64,000 nucleotides of DNA from Cynocephalus volans. Its lineage: Eukaryota > Chordata > Mammalia > Dermoptera > Cynocephalidae. Positions 1 to 15,104 of the stretch are shown here, one piece after another. The stretch is taken from the NCBI RefSeq assembly GCF_027409185.1, contig NC_084474.1, positions 6,131,382-6,195,381 of the forward strand, given 5' to 3'. Under the pieces are notes generated by a model that did not search any database, was not told where the DNA came from, and was given only the letters and a program-made list of their open reading frames with translations. The position numbers were made by a program, and so were the translations under genes. Each line of letters starts with the position of its first letter. Position 1 is the first letter of the stretch.

Positions 1-34
1 GTCCAGCAGTTGTCACGAGCAATCTTCAGTCATG

Positions 35-137
35 TTGTTTTGTTTTGTTTTTTGGTGGCTTGCCAGTACAGGAGTTGAACCCTGGACCTTGGTGTTATCA
101 GCACCATGCTCTACAAACTGAGCTAAAGGCCAGCCCA
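35..137 (-). repeat. tRNA-Ile-derived SINE, monomer (CYN-like)
   Basis: The reverse complement reads TGGCCTTTAGCTC, a degraded A box, then a GGTTCAA-like B box and an A-rich tail (T-rich on the plus strand at 35-53). The body resembles a tRNA-Ile gene. It is the monomeric form of the family found about 23 times in this window, here in an MCM4 intron. Confidence 0.85.
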
Positions 138-3836
<3,699 letters not shown>

Positions 3837-4044
3837 TGAGCCTGTAGCCAAAAGCATTAATGTAGTCAGCCAGTCATCCCCTCTAAAACATTACTTTAAG
3901 AATAGCATACCATCTTCTGTAAGTATTTACTGTTTTCTCATGTGTTGTAAATTTGACTTTTCTAAATGTTGTAAAAAGGGGGAAAGAATTCATTTATGCA
4001 GATAGTGCCATTAAATATAAAGACACACTTTTTATATTTAAATA

Positions 4045-4170
4045 ACCTGTAAGCAGAGTGAATTTAAGATCAAAAGACCTGAGTTCAAATACAGGTGATG
4101 CTACTTAGTGACTTTGTAACTCCAGACAAGTCATCTCTGTAAAAAAGGAAATGAGTGGTATTTAAGGTTC
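4045..4170 (+). repeat. MIR SINE remnant
   Basis: It reads AAAAGACCTGAGTTCAAATA, then CTTAGTGACTTTGTAACTCC, then GACAAGTCATCTCTGT. This is the conserved MIR core and following segment, degraded, in an MCM4 intron. Confidence 0.7.
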
Positions 4171-4842
4171 ACTTTTCACTGTGCTTGTACATGGGCAGCA
4201 GTGCACGATAGCACATTTATTCGAGCATTGTGATTTAAAGAAGATTCCCAGTGCCTTGATGGGCTCTACATCCTAACTGAGCTCCTGAAAATGCTCAAAT
4301 GAAAGTTGCAGATGATATGTAATTTTCCTTTTGTATTGTATTCTTGAGGGTTGTTCATGAAGGAATGAAATTATGTCCATCTGTATAAAGAATTAATACA
4401 ACTTACCTTCATAACGTTACCCCAGTAATCCTTTATGTCCCTCATCAAATGGGCCCCTAACTAAGGGTGTAGATTGGGGATAGTGCCTGAGCACTTTTCC
4501 AGACAGGCCTTCCCAATCTTTCTCTGCTCTCACCACAGCCAGCTCGTCACCCCACATGTCAGTGTCCCCACCTGCCACATCATGGCCTGCTCTGTTCCTC
4601 AAAGCTGCATCAGATACTGCCTTCTCCAAGAAGTCTTCCCAGAGATCTCCCAGTCAGAATACTTCCAACCATCACTGCATACGAGACGTTGAAGTCCTCC
4701 CCGGATTCCTGTGGTCTGTCTGTGTTAGTCTTGATGAGCTCTGAGGCCAGGGCTAGGTCTGACTTTCCGATTCCCTTTTAGGACCTCCATGTGGCAGACA
4801 GGCAGTTCACTTTATTTAAAGGAACCCTAACTGTTCAAAGTT

Positions 4843-4918
4843 CAACCACAACAAGAGTTTGGATCCCCATACCTGGCCAGCTGCCCTTTAAAAACAAAAC
4901 AAAACAACAACAATAAAA
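4843..4918 (+). repeat. tRNA-Ile SINE, 3' remnant
   Basis: Only the B-box side is visible: TTTGGATCCCCATACCTGGC, followed by CAGCTGCC and an A-rich tail with AAAAC repeats. The promoter half is absent or unrecognisable. Confidence 0.65.
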
Positions 4919-4983
4919 AAACAACCATGAATCTAGGTTATTGTCGCCAAGGGGGTTTGCTTTTGTTTTTCTACCTGCACTAG

Positions 4984-5238
<255 letters not shown>

Positions 5239-5716
5239 TAAATATGGAAGTAGTTGACATTTCAGTTTAAGCTAACTGTTAAGTCATTTGAAGCAGAAGT
5301 TCCTAACCTTTTTTGGATCAAGACTCCTTTGAGAATCTGAAGAAAGTTGTTCACAATCTTCTCCTGATAAAATATACACTAATACATACAGTATTTTATA
5401 TGTAATCTTAAGGGGATTCTCCCTTCTCCCCTGCTGTCTTCATGCACATGTTAACCCATTTCTAAGTAGTAGTTAGTATTTCAATAAACAGTGACTGTAT
5501 CCTGTACAGATTACATAGACTACGTGTTATTGGAAAGTAGCAACTACTGGATTACAGACATTTTTAAACAGCAGAGAATTTAAAACTGACTTTGCTTTTG
5601 GATGTATTTTGGCATTCAGCCACTGTACCCTTTACCTTTCTTGATGATACTACTAAAGGAATGTTTATGGGAATTTGAAACATTCCGGTCTCTAATAGCA
5701 GAAATATTTTTATTGA

Positions 5717-6458
<742 letters not shown>

Positions 6459-6551
6459 GCAATTACCAAAGATATGTTTGAAGAAGCTCTGCGTGCCTTG
6501 GCTGATGACGACTTCTTGACAGTGACTGGGAAAACTGTTCGCTTGCTCTAA
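6459..6551 (+). CDS. MCM4: MCM4 terminal coding exon with stop codon
   Basis: The last coding exon reads [20 protein letters not shown] and ends [10 protein letters not shown] before TAA at 6549-6551. That is the MCM4 carboxyl terminus and the last strand of the winged-helix fold. The acceptor is CCCCAAAG before 6459. It enters in phase 0 from the preceding exon. No frame damage is seen in any of the seven exons, so this is the functional gene and not a copy. Confidence 0.96.
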   Translation, partial: AITKDMFEEALRALADDDFLTVTGKTVRLL

Positions 6552-6730
6552 TGCTGTAGTGAGCAGTGCTGTGCATGACCTGTGGGCCAGTGAGCTCGGC
6601 ATAAATGGATTCTGAAAGTTATTATTTGGCTACATAAAAATGTTCTAACCTGGGTTCAATTCTCTCAGTGAAGTGGATGTTTCCATTTTTTAAAAAACAT
6701 TTAAAATAAAAATACTATTCCAATTTATAA
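6552..6730 (+). other. MCM4: MCM4 3' UTR with first polyadenylation signal
   Basis: The untranslated region follows the stop at 6551. An AATAAA hexamer lies at 6705-6710 in an A/T-rich stretch and is the likely first cleavage signal. A second AATAAA is at 7102-7107, so a longer 3' UTR isoform is possible. Which is used cannot be told from sequence. Confidence 0.7.
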
Positions 6731-7420
6731 ACATACAGTAGAGATCATTTCCTTAATTAAAGTGCTGTTTCTGAGCAGCAGCACTTTTAATCTGTATGTA
6801 CATACAGATAGCAGCATGTCAGTCTTTTTTGAAGATGGCAGTTTAGGCCATGATTTTTGTGCTAGTCTTTCCAACGGCATTTGTGCATATGCTTGGGGAT
6901 ATTGTAGTACGAGATAACAGACATGGCCGGGGCATATCAGTGTGAAGTGATGCAGATGAGATCCTTTTATAGCACTCAAGTGTAATTCTTTTTAGAGGCT
7001 GTTCTCATGGCTCCTATTAGATCAGGATTGAGTGGTTGGAAATTATTAGATTTTAGTTTTGATTATTCCTACTTTATCCTAATATGTAAAGCTTTTTCCT
7101 AAATAAATGATAGAATAATAGTTGGTTATTTGGCATTATCTTAGTTAAGAAAAAAACTTCACTAACCACTACCTTCATGGAAATTCATAATGGTAAGTAC
7201 TTTATAGATCATAAAAGAAATAATGTATTTCATAATATAATGGATTTCATTCTGTTCAAATATCAATTAAGTCCTAGCAGTTATTATAAAACCACCCTAG
7301 GCTGAAGTCTTATATGTACAGACTACTATAATCAGTAATCCCCAAAACATTTAAGTTATTGTATGAGTTAGGCCTTTTTTTAGTATTAGAATCATTACTC
7401 ATTAATAAACCATCCACAGG
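6731..7420. other. Sequence just downstream of MCM4, no recognised element
   Basis: A/T-rich DNA after the first polyadenylation signal. It includes the second AATAAA at 7102-7107. No gene or repeat was recognised. Confidence 0.6.
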
Positions 7421-7508
7421 AGGCTGCCGGTTAGCTCAGCTGGTCAGAGCATGGCCTTGTAACACAAGGGTTCAGTTCCCCATACTGGCCAAAAATAAAA
7501 ATAATAAA
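7421..7508 (+). repeat. tRNA-Ile-derived SINE, monomer
   Basis: It reads GCCGGTTAGCTCAGCTGGTC, an excellent tRNA-like A box, then GGTTCAGTTCCCCATACTGG and an A-rich tail with AATAA repeats. Near-copies of TTCACAGG flank it, a probable target-site duplication. The cloverleaf ends without a mature acceptor stem, so it is a SINE and not a tRNA gene. Confidence 0.85.
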
Positions 7509-7674
7509 GTATTCACAGGAAATGATAGGTCTAATTATTTAAATAGCATTGAAGTGTTTGTGTTGGAATGGTGTATTTTAAAGGAGGCAGCATTTAGGTC
7601 AGGGCTTCACCAAGGGTGCATGACTGACCTAGTGGTTTTGCTAGAGAGGTTTCCTCCATGAGCTACTGCATAGG

Positions 7675-7850
7675 AGATGCTTTCACATATCACCCTCACA
7701 GCCACCTGGTAGAATCGGAGATCTCCTTTCACGGATGGAGGAGCAAGAAGTCTCATGACTTGTCTGAAGTCTGAAAGCAGGAGGTGAAGCTGGAATTAAC
7801 ACAGCTGAGTCTTCTCACTTTAGAACTTTACCTATACCACATCAGGCTCC
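7675..7850 (-). repeat. MIR SINE remnant
   Basis: It contains TTTCACGGATGGAGGAGCAA, then AAGTCTCATGACTTGTCTGA, which matches the complementary strand of MIR (a degraded cancer-study-familiar 'GAGGAAACTGAGGC' type segment). Confidence 0.6.
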
Positions 7851-8689
7851 AACTTGGGATATAACTCTATTCATCACTTTTGGACACTGCCCTGACTTGC
7901 AAAAACATGCAGAGAAGGCTCCCTGTGCCTGTCCCGTGATAGGTTACTCTACAAATGCTCCAGTGAGCAGAGAATTTGGAATCTGTTGACTGTTGTCACA
8001 CCACATGTTTTTCAGACTGGAAATGTATTCCCAGCTCTAGTTGCTCAAAGGTAACTGGTCTTTAGGCTGTCTTTGAGCTTTCCTCTGACAAACTGTGAAC
8101 AGCACACAATGTTATCCCGGAAGTTACACTTTATGCAGGCTTTTTTGGGCAAAAGCACCTGAAGGTGACAGGAATGTCTTATGGCTACAGTGAAAAGTAG
8201 CTCTCTTGACTTTCCCCCTAAACTGCATACTGAATAAGGCCACCAAAAGAGTCCCTACTTTTGTGATTATAAACTTTTTTTTTTTTTTAAATCACTTCCA
8301 CTAGATCAAGGTGGCACAAAGTTCAAGGGCTGATCCTCTGACAGTTTTGTGCAGTTACAAAATTGATGCAGGAAATAGACATTCTCAAATTCTCAGCCTG
8401 CAGTAATGGCTAGAAGATTGAAAGCTGTGTTTATATTTGAAATTAAATGTGTATCCACAGTGCCTGAATCAGCCTGAGAAAGTGTGTACTCTAGATATTT
8501 GACTAATATTTTCTCCCTGAAGTTTATACATTAGTAATATTTTTCTAAATCTTGTAATTTGATACCAAGATGAAGGTATGTACAACAGTGGATGGATATA
8601 CATAGTTTCACTTTAAGAGGATTTTAGTTGAATGAAAATAATGTGGCTGTCCTGTTGGCAGGTTCCATCATAGTGATTCAGTAAACTTC

Positions 8690-8800
8690 CTGTTTACACC
8701 TATAACCTACACACTGGTCTGTAGGTTTCCCGAGAGCAGGGATGGACATATTTCCTTAGTGCAGTGCATGGCACTCGCTGCTTGTTAAATATTTGTAGGG
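8690..8800 (+). repeat. L2 LINE 3'-end remnant
   Basis: It reads CTGTAGGTTTCCCGAGAGCA, then GGGATGGACATA, then CAGTGCATGGCACTCGCTGC, then TTGTTAAATATTTGTAG. This is the conserved L2 3' end, which ends in consensus near AATAAATATTTGTTG. Confidence 0.6.
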
Positions 8801-9040
8801 AGAATTAACTACGATGAAGGGAGGGCAAAGGTATAAAAGTCATGGCATTCTTGAAATCTGAGACCTTAGATGTGAAGTGGAGTAGGAGGATGTGTCCAAA
8901 TTACAGCTCTGGCCCTAAATTCTGATACATTCTCCCCTGGAAGCTGTGCCTTATGATCTCATCATGGAGCACAATCTACCCTCAAGTAGGTCAGGGCAGA
9001 ATCGATAGCACTGCTTTGGGCTGAAGAGCATTTTCCACAC

Positions 9041-9195
9041 ATGTGTAAGGTGGTTTGTGGTATTAAGGTTGAGAGTGCGAGTGCAAGACCACCTGGCTTT
9101 AAGTCCTATTCACCACTTACTCAAAATGTGCAGTGCTTAGGACAGCGGCTGGCACACGATAAGTGCTCAGTGAATATTAGCTGTTGTTACTGTGA
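9041..9195 (+). repeat. MIR SINE remnant with internal deletion
   Basis: It contains CCACCTGGCTTTAAGTCC, then ACTTACTCAAAATGTGCAGT, then GCTGGCACACGATAAGTGCT and CAGTGAATATTAGCTG. This is MIR plus strand with the central part missing. Confidence 0.7.
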
Positions 9196-9270
9196 ACAGA
9201 AACAAGGAGAGTATGGGTTTTTCTTACTAAGAGTACAATTTCAGCTTATATATATGTATACATACATTTT

Positions 9271-9362
9271 TGGGGGTGTGTGGCTGGCTGGTATGGGGAT
9301 CCAAATCCTTGACCTTGGTGTTATAACACCATGCTCTAACCAACTGAGCTAACCAGCCAGCC
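9271..9362 (-). repeat. tRNA-Ile-derived SINE, monomer
   Basis: The plus strand reads GGATCCAAATCCTTGACCTT, then GGTGTTATAACACCATGCTC, then CAACTGAGCTAACCAGCC. This is the reverse complement of the monomer, with an intact A box (GTTAGCTCAGTTGG on the minus strand). Confidence 0.85.
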
Positions 9363-10330
9363 CTTTGATTCAATTTTTAAAACTTTTACTTTGAGATTTT
9401 AGACTTACACAAATGCTGCAAGAATAGTATAATTTCCACATACCATTTTTCAAACATTTCTTTAATGTTAACATTTTTTCAAATTTGTTACATTGAGTAC
9501 AAACATTCTTGCTGTGGGTTCAGTGTCTTCCCCAAAACTGATTAAAAGTTGATCCCCATTGTAAGTGTTAAGAGGGTGGGAAGTCCTCACCGTGTGATAC
9601 GCTGTACTGCCATGGGACTCTGTAGAGAGGTCCCATGCAGAAGATGGCCCTCACCAGATGCGCCCCCTGGACTGTGGACTTCGCAGCCTCTGAAATTGTA
9701 AGAAATAAATTTTGTTTCTTTATAGATTACCCAGTTTTAGGTATTCTGTTATAAGCAATAGAAAACTGACTAATACAATTCTATATAGTTTTTAAAAATA
9801 ATTTGAGAGTAAATTGCAGCAGGATACCCTAAAAACAGTGTATATCCTAAAAAACAATGACATTACCCTACATAATCACTGAAAAATGTCATAACATAAT
9901 CAAAAAAATAATACTATTACCTAACCTACAGACAGTGAGATTTCACTATTTGTCTCTATAATGTTCTTTATAGCAAAAATTTTAAAATTAAAAACATGTT
10001 TCTGTTTCAGGATCACAAGTTGAATTTAGTTTTCATGTCTCTAGTCTCCTTCATTCTGGAACATTACTCAGTCTTTTTTCATTTTTTGTGACCTTGACAT
10101 TTTTGAAGAGTACAGGCCAGTTCTTTTGTAAAATGCCACTCCATTTGGTTTTGTCTGATGTCTCTGAGTATATTCTGGGTGTACAATTTTGGCAGGAATG
10201 CCACAGAAGTGATGCTGTGTCCTCCTCAGTGCATCAGATCAGGAGGCACATCGTGTTGATTTGTCCCTTGCTGGTGAATTTAGCCTTGATCACTCATAGT
10301 GTCTGCCAGGCTCCTACATTGTAGATTACT
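9363..10330. repeat. Old L1 (L1M-type) fragment split by a MaLR LTR
   Basis: The left part, GAGATTTTAGACTTACACAA, and the right part, with CTGTTTCAGGATCACAAG, match a mammalian L1M segment also seen at 18320-19010 and 60690-60815. A MaLR-type LTR sits between the halves. Coding capacity is lost. Orientation was not settled. Confidence 0.5.
9508..9778 (+). repeat. MaLR/ERVL-type LTR, 5'-shortened
   Basis: It contains AAAAGTTGATCCCCATTGTA, then GACTGTGGACTTCGCAGCCT, then GTAAGAAATAAATTTTGTTT and the LTR end AAAACTGACTAATACA. The AATAAA and the CTAATACA terminus are hallmarks shared with ten or more LTRs in this window. Confidence 0.75.
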
Positions 10331-11165
10331 ACTTTTTTTCTTTTGTAATTAATAAGTACCTTGTGGGGAGATACTATGACACTATGTAAATACTGTTTCT
10401 CATCAAATTTTGAGAGTAAGTACCACTCATGATTCCCTCTACACCTAAATACTGGGATTGGTCTTTTAAAGCAAATCACATAACTCTAATTTGGCAATGT
10501 CATTATAAAAATTGGCATTGTCTTGTTGCTTTGCCTCCCACGGATTTGTCACCCCTTTTCCCCTAGGTGATGGAGCCACTAAAGATTACTCAAAGCCCAT
10601 CTCTTTTGAGCAGTGAGAAGCCCCAGAAAGGGGTTAATATCCCAGAACTTCCTCAAGCACAAGGCATTTCTTCCATTTGGGAAATTAACCATGAATTGGG
10701 GTTCTCTTCCTTCATTTATTCTCCGACCAAGAAGTTATAGGAAGAGACATAGGTGGGGTTTTGCTAAGTACAGTTTAACTAGTTTTACAATAGAAGTTGG
10801 TAAAATTCAGTAAAAACAAGTCAGATGACATTCTGTTAGCCAATTAAGTGATCCACTAACAAAGGCTTGATTTAGGAAACATTCCTTTTCCCTTCAGCAG
10901 CTTTTTAGTAACTTTACATATCAATTAATAACTTTTCTGTCTTTGAGCCAGCAACCTTGCTGTGTTACAATTCTTATCTTGCAACAGAGACTCAATAGCC
11001 TGTGGAGATTTCCTGTCCTTTGCAAGGTCAATATTTGAAACTGCAAGGCTTTGGAAAACCAGGCCCTGTGAGGTACATTTTTTTTTATGAATCCTCTACA
11101 TTATCTTGTTTCTCAAAACTTTTCAATGTTTGCCTATTCTACTTAAAATAGAAATGCCTTAATAT
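10331..11165. other. Intergenic, no recognised element
   Basis: A/T-rich DNA with short ORFs only. No repeat was recognised from 10540 to 11100. Confidence 0.5.
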
Positions 11166-11169
11166 CCAT

Positions 11170-11600
11170 AATTAAAATGCTACGAGATCTGACCTGTCTG
11201 CTCTGAGATCTCACAACTAATTCAGGACACTCCAGTCACACTGGATTTTTTTCTGTGGCCACATTTTCCCCATCCTTAAAGCCTATGACAGACACCATTG
11301 CCCTTCCTGTCCAGAGGCCAACTTCCAACAGCCCGAAGGTCCTTCACCCTCAGCTGACGCAGAACGTCTTGCTAACCTTACCCCAGTCTTCATAGACTAC
11401 GATCACTTCTTGAGAGAGCCCTCCTGTAACTGTCCACTCTAAAGAAAAAGGAAGCCACTATATTCATTGCTCTTCATTCCATACTCTGTTAGCACTTATC
11501 ACAGTCAGAAATTATTTTATATATTATTTGTTTAAAAGCTCTGCTTCTGTTAGCATGTAAGCATCACAAAGGCAGGAACTTATTCTAAGGAAGCTACAAA
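11170..11600 (+). repeat. L2 LINE 3' region
   Basis: It reads like an L2 3' portion: CTTGAGAGAGCCCTCCTGTA, then GTTAGCACTTATCACAGTCA, then ATTATTTGTTTAAAAGC, then TAAGCATCACAAAGGCAGGA. All are degraded versions of L2 landmarks in the correct order. Confidence 0.6.
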
Positions 11601-11679
11601 TTTTCTAGATAAAAGGAGCAATTTATAACACCTTATGGGTGTTTGTCCTTTAAACTCTGATCTGATCTGATCTAATTTT

Positions 11680-11815
11680 ATTAGATTAGGGCCTCACCCT
11701 GATGACCTCATTTAACCTTAATTACTTCCTTACTCCATATATAGCCACAGTGGGGGTTATGACTTCAACATATGAGTTTGGGGGAGACACAAACATGGAG
11801 TCCATAACAGTGTCC
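11680..11815 (-). repeat. MaLR-type LTR fragment
   Basis: It contains CTCACCCTGATGACCTCATT and TTGGGGGAGACACAAACATG, which are the reverse complement of the 5' part of the MaLR/MLT-type LTRs found elsewhere here. Confidence 0.6.
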
Positions 11816-12003
11816 CACAAGTCCCCTAGGCTCTATTTACTTTTCTTCATTCATTTTCTTTCTGTTCCTCAAGGAAAAAGTTTCAGTAGACCTCTCTTCA
11901 AGTGTGCTGATTCCTTCTTCTGTTTGCTCAAGTCTGCTGTTGAACCCCTCCAGTGAATTTTTAAATTCAATTATTGTACTTTTTACCTCAATAATTTCTG
12001 TTT

Positions 12004-12109
12004 GGGGGCTGGCCAGTTAGCTCAATTGGTAAAGCTTGGTGCTGATAACACCAAGCACAAGGGTTCGGATCCCCTTACTGGCCAGCCACCACCACCAAAA
12101 AATAAAAAA
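12004..12109 (+). repeat. tRNA-Ile-derived SINE, monomer
   Basis: It reads GGCTGGCCAGTTAGCTCAAT, then TGGTGCTGATAACACCAAGC, then GGGTTCGGATCCCCTTACTG, then GCCAGCC and an A-rich tail. It is a well preserved monomer with both Pol III boxes. Confidence 0.88.
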
Positions 12110-12124
12110 TTTCTGTTTGGTTCC

Positions 12125-12296
12125 TATTTTTTTTTTTTTTTTAAAGATGACCGGTAAGGGGATCTTAACCCTTGATTTGGTGTTGTCAGCACCACGCTCA
12201 GCCAGTGAGCGAACCGGCCATCCCTATATGGGATCCGAACCCGGGGCCTTGGTGTTATCAGCACCGCACTCTCCCGAGTGAGCCACGGGCCCGCCC
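12125..12296 (-). repeat. tRNA-Ile-derived SINE, dimer
   Basis: Two head-to-tail tRNA-Ile-like units in reverse, with a T run at 12128-12142 (A tail of the minus strand). A perfect 12-bp target duplication CTGTTTGGTTCC flanks it at 12113-12124 and 12297-12308. Confidence 0.92.
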
Positions 12297-12807
12297 CTGT
12301 TTGGTTCCTTTTAATAATTTCTATCTCTTGTTAATATTCTCATTTTGTTCCTATATCATTTCTCTGATTTCCTTTTGTTCTTTGTCCACATTTTCCCTTA
12401 GCTCTTTGAGCATATTTATGACAGTTGTTTTAAAGTCTTTGGTAAGTCTGGTGTCTGGGCTTCCTCAGGGACAGTTTCTGTCAATTTATTTTGTTCATTT
12501 AATTGAATCATATTTCCCTCTTTCTCTATATGCCTTGTGTTGTTTTCTTTGTATGTTTGCTTGTTTTAAATTGGTTGTGTGGCCATTATAATGTGGTAAT
12601 TATGAAAATCAGATTTTTCCCTTTTCCTAAGGTTTGCTGATATTGTTTTTTGATTGTTCAAAGCTGTTGTAGTTCATTGGATTTGAGACTTTTTGAAACT
12701 GTTTTTATAAAGACTTTCCTTGACGTGTGATCACTGAAGTTTCTGTTCCTTTAGCTTTTGTTCAGCTGTTTTGACAGAGACTTCATTGAATTTCAGGAGC
12801 TGAAAAA

Positions 12808-12862
12808 AAAAAAAAATGCACTCACACACGCACGCACGCACGCACACACATACACACAACAA
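12808..12862. repeat. (CA)n/(CGCA)n simple repeat
   Basis: An A run followed by CACACGCACGCACGCACGCA and CACACATACACACA. It is a microsatellite with an unusual CGCA core. Confidence 0.85.
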
Positions 12863-13250
12863 GAAAAGAAAAAAGAGAAACACCACTCTCCAACTTTTCA
12901 GATTGGCTCTGTCGTGGGGCACTCTTTAATCATTTAACCAGGCTTGCTCTGAGCTTAGGGATCAGCCCAAGGTGAAAGCTTGAGGTCTTCTCAGGACTTT
13001 TCTGAGCATGCATCTCAACTCGGTTTGCTTGTGGCTTTCTAAATTCCCAGAAATGACTAGCCAATTTGGTCACTCACAACTACTAGGATTCTTCGGGTTG
13101 AAAGCAGTAGCTTTCAAAAATGCCTTCTCTTCCCAATCTTGCTACCAAATAATTTGTTACGATTAAAACAATATGATACTGAATTGTATACCTGTATAAA
13201 ACTTATAGGACAAATTATTTTCACAAGTAGGCACAAAAATGGTTTATATA

Positions 13251-13400
13251 GGGCCGACCACGTGGCGCACTCGGGAGAGTGTGGCGCTGGGAGCGCTGCG
13301 CTCCCGCCTCGGGTTCGGATCCTATATAGGGATGGCCGGTGCGCTCACTGGCCGAGCGCAGTGCGGCCGGTCACAAAAAAGACCCCCCCCAAAAAAAAAA
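13251..13400 (+). repeat. tRNA-derived SINE, hairpin subtype
   Basis: It starts GGGCCGACCACGTGGCGCAC and has GGGAGCGCTGCGCTCCC where the dimer has the anticodon-arm sequence. It then has GGGTTCGGATCC and a shortened second unit that ends GGCCGGTCAC before an A tail. A near-identical duplication AATGGTTTATATA flanks it, showing target-primed insertion. Confidence 0.85.
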
Positions 13401-13780
13401 TGGTTTATATAGTGTTCTCTAAGCTCATAGGTATCTCAGTTCTGGGTCCTTTTAGATGCTCTGACCATACCTGGCATGAAAGGTTTATCCAAGGCTGACA
13501 GAACTACCTAGAAATAGATGAAGGAATTAGGTAATGTCCTCTGGAATTGTGGCTAGACCCAGGGTCATTTCATCACTGCATTCCATAGATATTCTGAAAG
13601 ACAGAGGGAAAGAGATTGCTACATTCTAATGTCTTGCATATGTAAGGTTGTGGAATATCTCTAAATTATTTTAGCCAATTTCTGTATCTTAAATTGAATG
13701 AATTTCACCGTTAAAAATCCTATTTCTAATACTCATTGTGCTAATTAAGTCACTAATTTCACCAGTGAAAGCTCATTTCT

Positions 13781-13950
13781 TTTTTTTTTTTTTAAAGATG
13801 ACTGGTAAGGGGATCTTAACCCTTGACTTGGTGTTGTTAGCACCACGCTCAGCCAGTGAGCGAACCAGCAGCCATCCCTATGTAGGATCCGAACCCACAG
13901 CCTTGGTGTTATCAGCACCGCACTCTCCCAAGTGAGCCACAGGCCGGCCC
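13781..13950 (-). repeat. tRNA-Ile-derived SINE, dimer
   Basis: Reverse-oriented dimer with T tail at 13781-13792. Target duplications GAAAGCTCATTTCT (13767-13780) and GAAAGTTCATTTCT (13951-13964) differ at one base. Confidence 0.92.
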
Positions 13951-14427
13951 GAAAGTTCATTTCTGACAATCATTGTACCAATTAAGTTTCTGGGGCTGAG
14001 GGTAGATAAACACACGTAACACCTTATAGTGTCAGCCTCTATAGAGTGGCCTTTCTGATAAAATGCTAGGAAATATGAATTCCAGATAATGACTCCCCTA
14101 AAGTTTACCTTAAACAAAACAACTTTCTCTTTGTTATAGTGTTTTAAAGTACATTGACCACATCAAAACAGAGAGGATGGTGTGGGATGGGTTTGAAGAG
14201 GGCCTTCTCCAGGTTATGGAAATGAGAACCAACTTGGAGCCCAGTGTCCAATAGGAGGACAGTGCTGAAAGTGGGATGGGCCAGTGGTAATCAATAGGAC
14301 TAGAGTCCACCTATTCTTCTGGGTAAAAGTGATGCATATGCAAACAAATATTAATTCTTTCTTTTCTTTATACTCAAATGGTAGCTGTGTTAGCATTCTC
14401 CAGAGAAACAGAACTAACAGGAGGATG

Positions 14428-14435
14428 TCTGTGTG

Positions 14436-14490
<55 letters not shown>
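14428..14490. repeat. (TG)n microsatellite
   Basis: About 25 to 30 TG units with one CA-type interruption near the start. Such runs are length-polymorphic. Confidence 0.95.
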
Positions 14491-14491
<1 letters not shown>

Positions 14492-14492
14492 C

Positions 14493-14700
14493 AGTCAGTC
14501 ACATGTCACTTAACAATGGGAATACATTCTGAGAAATGATTTTGTCATTGTGCAAACATTATAGAGTGTGCTTACACAAACCTAGATGGTAAAGCCTCCT
14601 ACACACCTAGGCTATATGGTAGAGCCATTGTAATCTCATGGGACCACCACCGTATATGCAGTTCATCATTAGCCAAAACATTATGTGGTACATGACTGTT
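14493..14700 (+). mobile_element. MER2/Tigger-like DNA transposon, internally deleted
   Basis: It starts CAGTCAGTCACATGTCACTT and ends TATGTGGTACATGACTG, an inverted-repeat pair of the Tigger/MER2 type. Inside it reads CATTGTGCAAACATTATAGA and CTACACACCTAGGCTATATG, both MER2 signatures. Flanking TA dinucleotides fit a Tc/mariner target. No transposase remains. Confidence 0.75.
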
Positions 14701-15104
14701 TTATAAATATACACACACACACAGAAAGAGAGAATAAGGAATTGGCTCATACAATTGCGGAGGCTGGGAGGTCCAAACTCTGCCATGTGGGTCCACAGAG
14801 TCAAGACCCAGGAGGGTAGATGGTGCATTTCCAGTCTGAAGGCTGGCAGCCTGGAGACTCAGGAGAGCTGATGATGCAGATGAGGTCCAAAGGCCACCTG
14901 CTGAGAATCTTTTCTCTTGCTCTTGAAGGCCAGTCTTCTTGTTTTATTCAGGCCTTCCACTGGTTGAATAAAGCCCATCCACATTATGAAAGGCAATCTG
15001 CTTTACCCAAAGTTCACCAATTTAAACGTAAATCTCATGAAAAACACCCTCCAAGGTGACTCATAAAAGTAACCATCACAGTAGCATACTATACACACTT
15101 CTGT

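Larger units (their letters stand above)
11820..12780. repeat. Old L1M fragment hosting two SINEs
   Basis: The stretch TCTTTGAGCATATTTATGAC, then AGTTGTTTTAAAGTCTTTGG, then CTTCCTCAGGGACAGTTTCT is a known L1M-type segment. Two tRNA-Ile SINEs in opposite orientation interrupt it at 12004-12109 and 12125-12296. It is non-coding. Confidence 0.5.
14380..15090 (-). repeat. LTR-like interspersed repeat carrying a MER2-like element and a (TG)n run
   Basis: The left end TTAGCATTCTCCAGAGAAAC and right end AAGTAACCATCACA, with AAGGAATTGGCTCATACAAT and TCAGGCCTTCCACTGGTTGA between, match a widespread mammalian LTR-like repeat in reverse orientation; I do not name the family. It is interrupted by a microsatellite and a DNA transposon. 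Confidence 0.55.

Noticed and set aside
7421..7508. tRNA-Ile gene
   Set aside because: The cloverleaf is degraded and followed by an A-rich tail with flanking duplications; it is a SINE. The same holds for all tRNA-like stretches here.
14284..14532. A plus frame with a Cys-Val repeat tail
   Set aside because: Translation of the (TG)n microsatellite.
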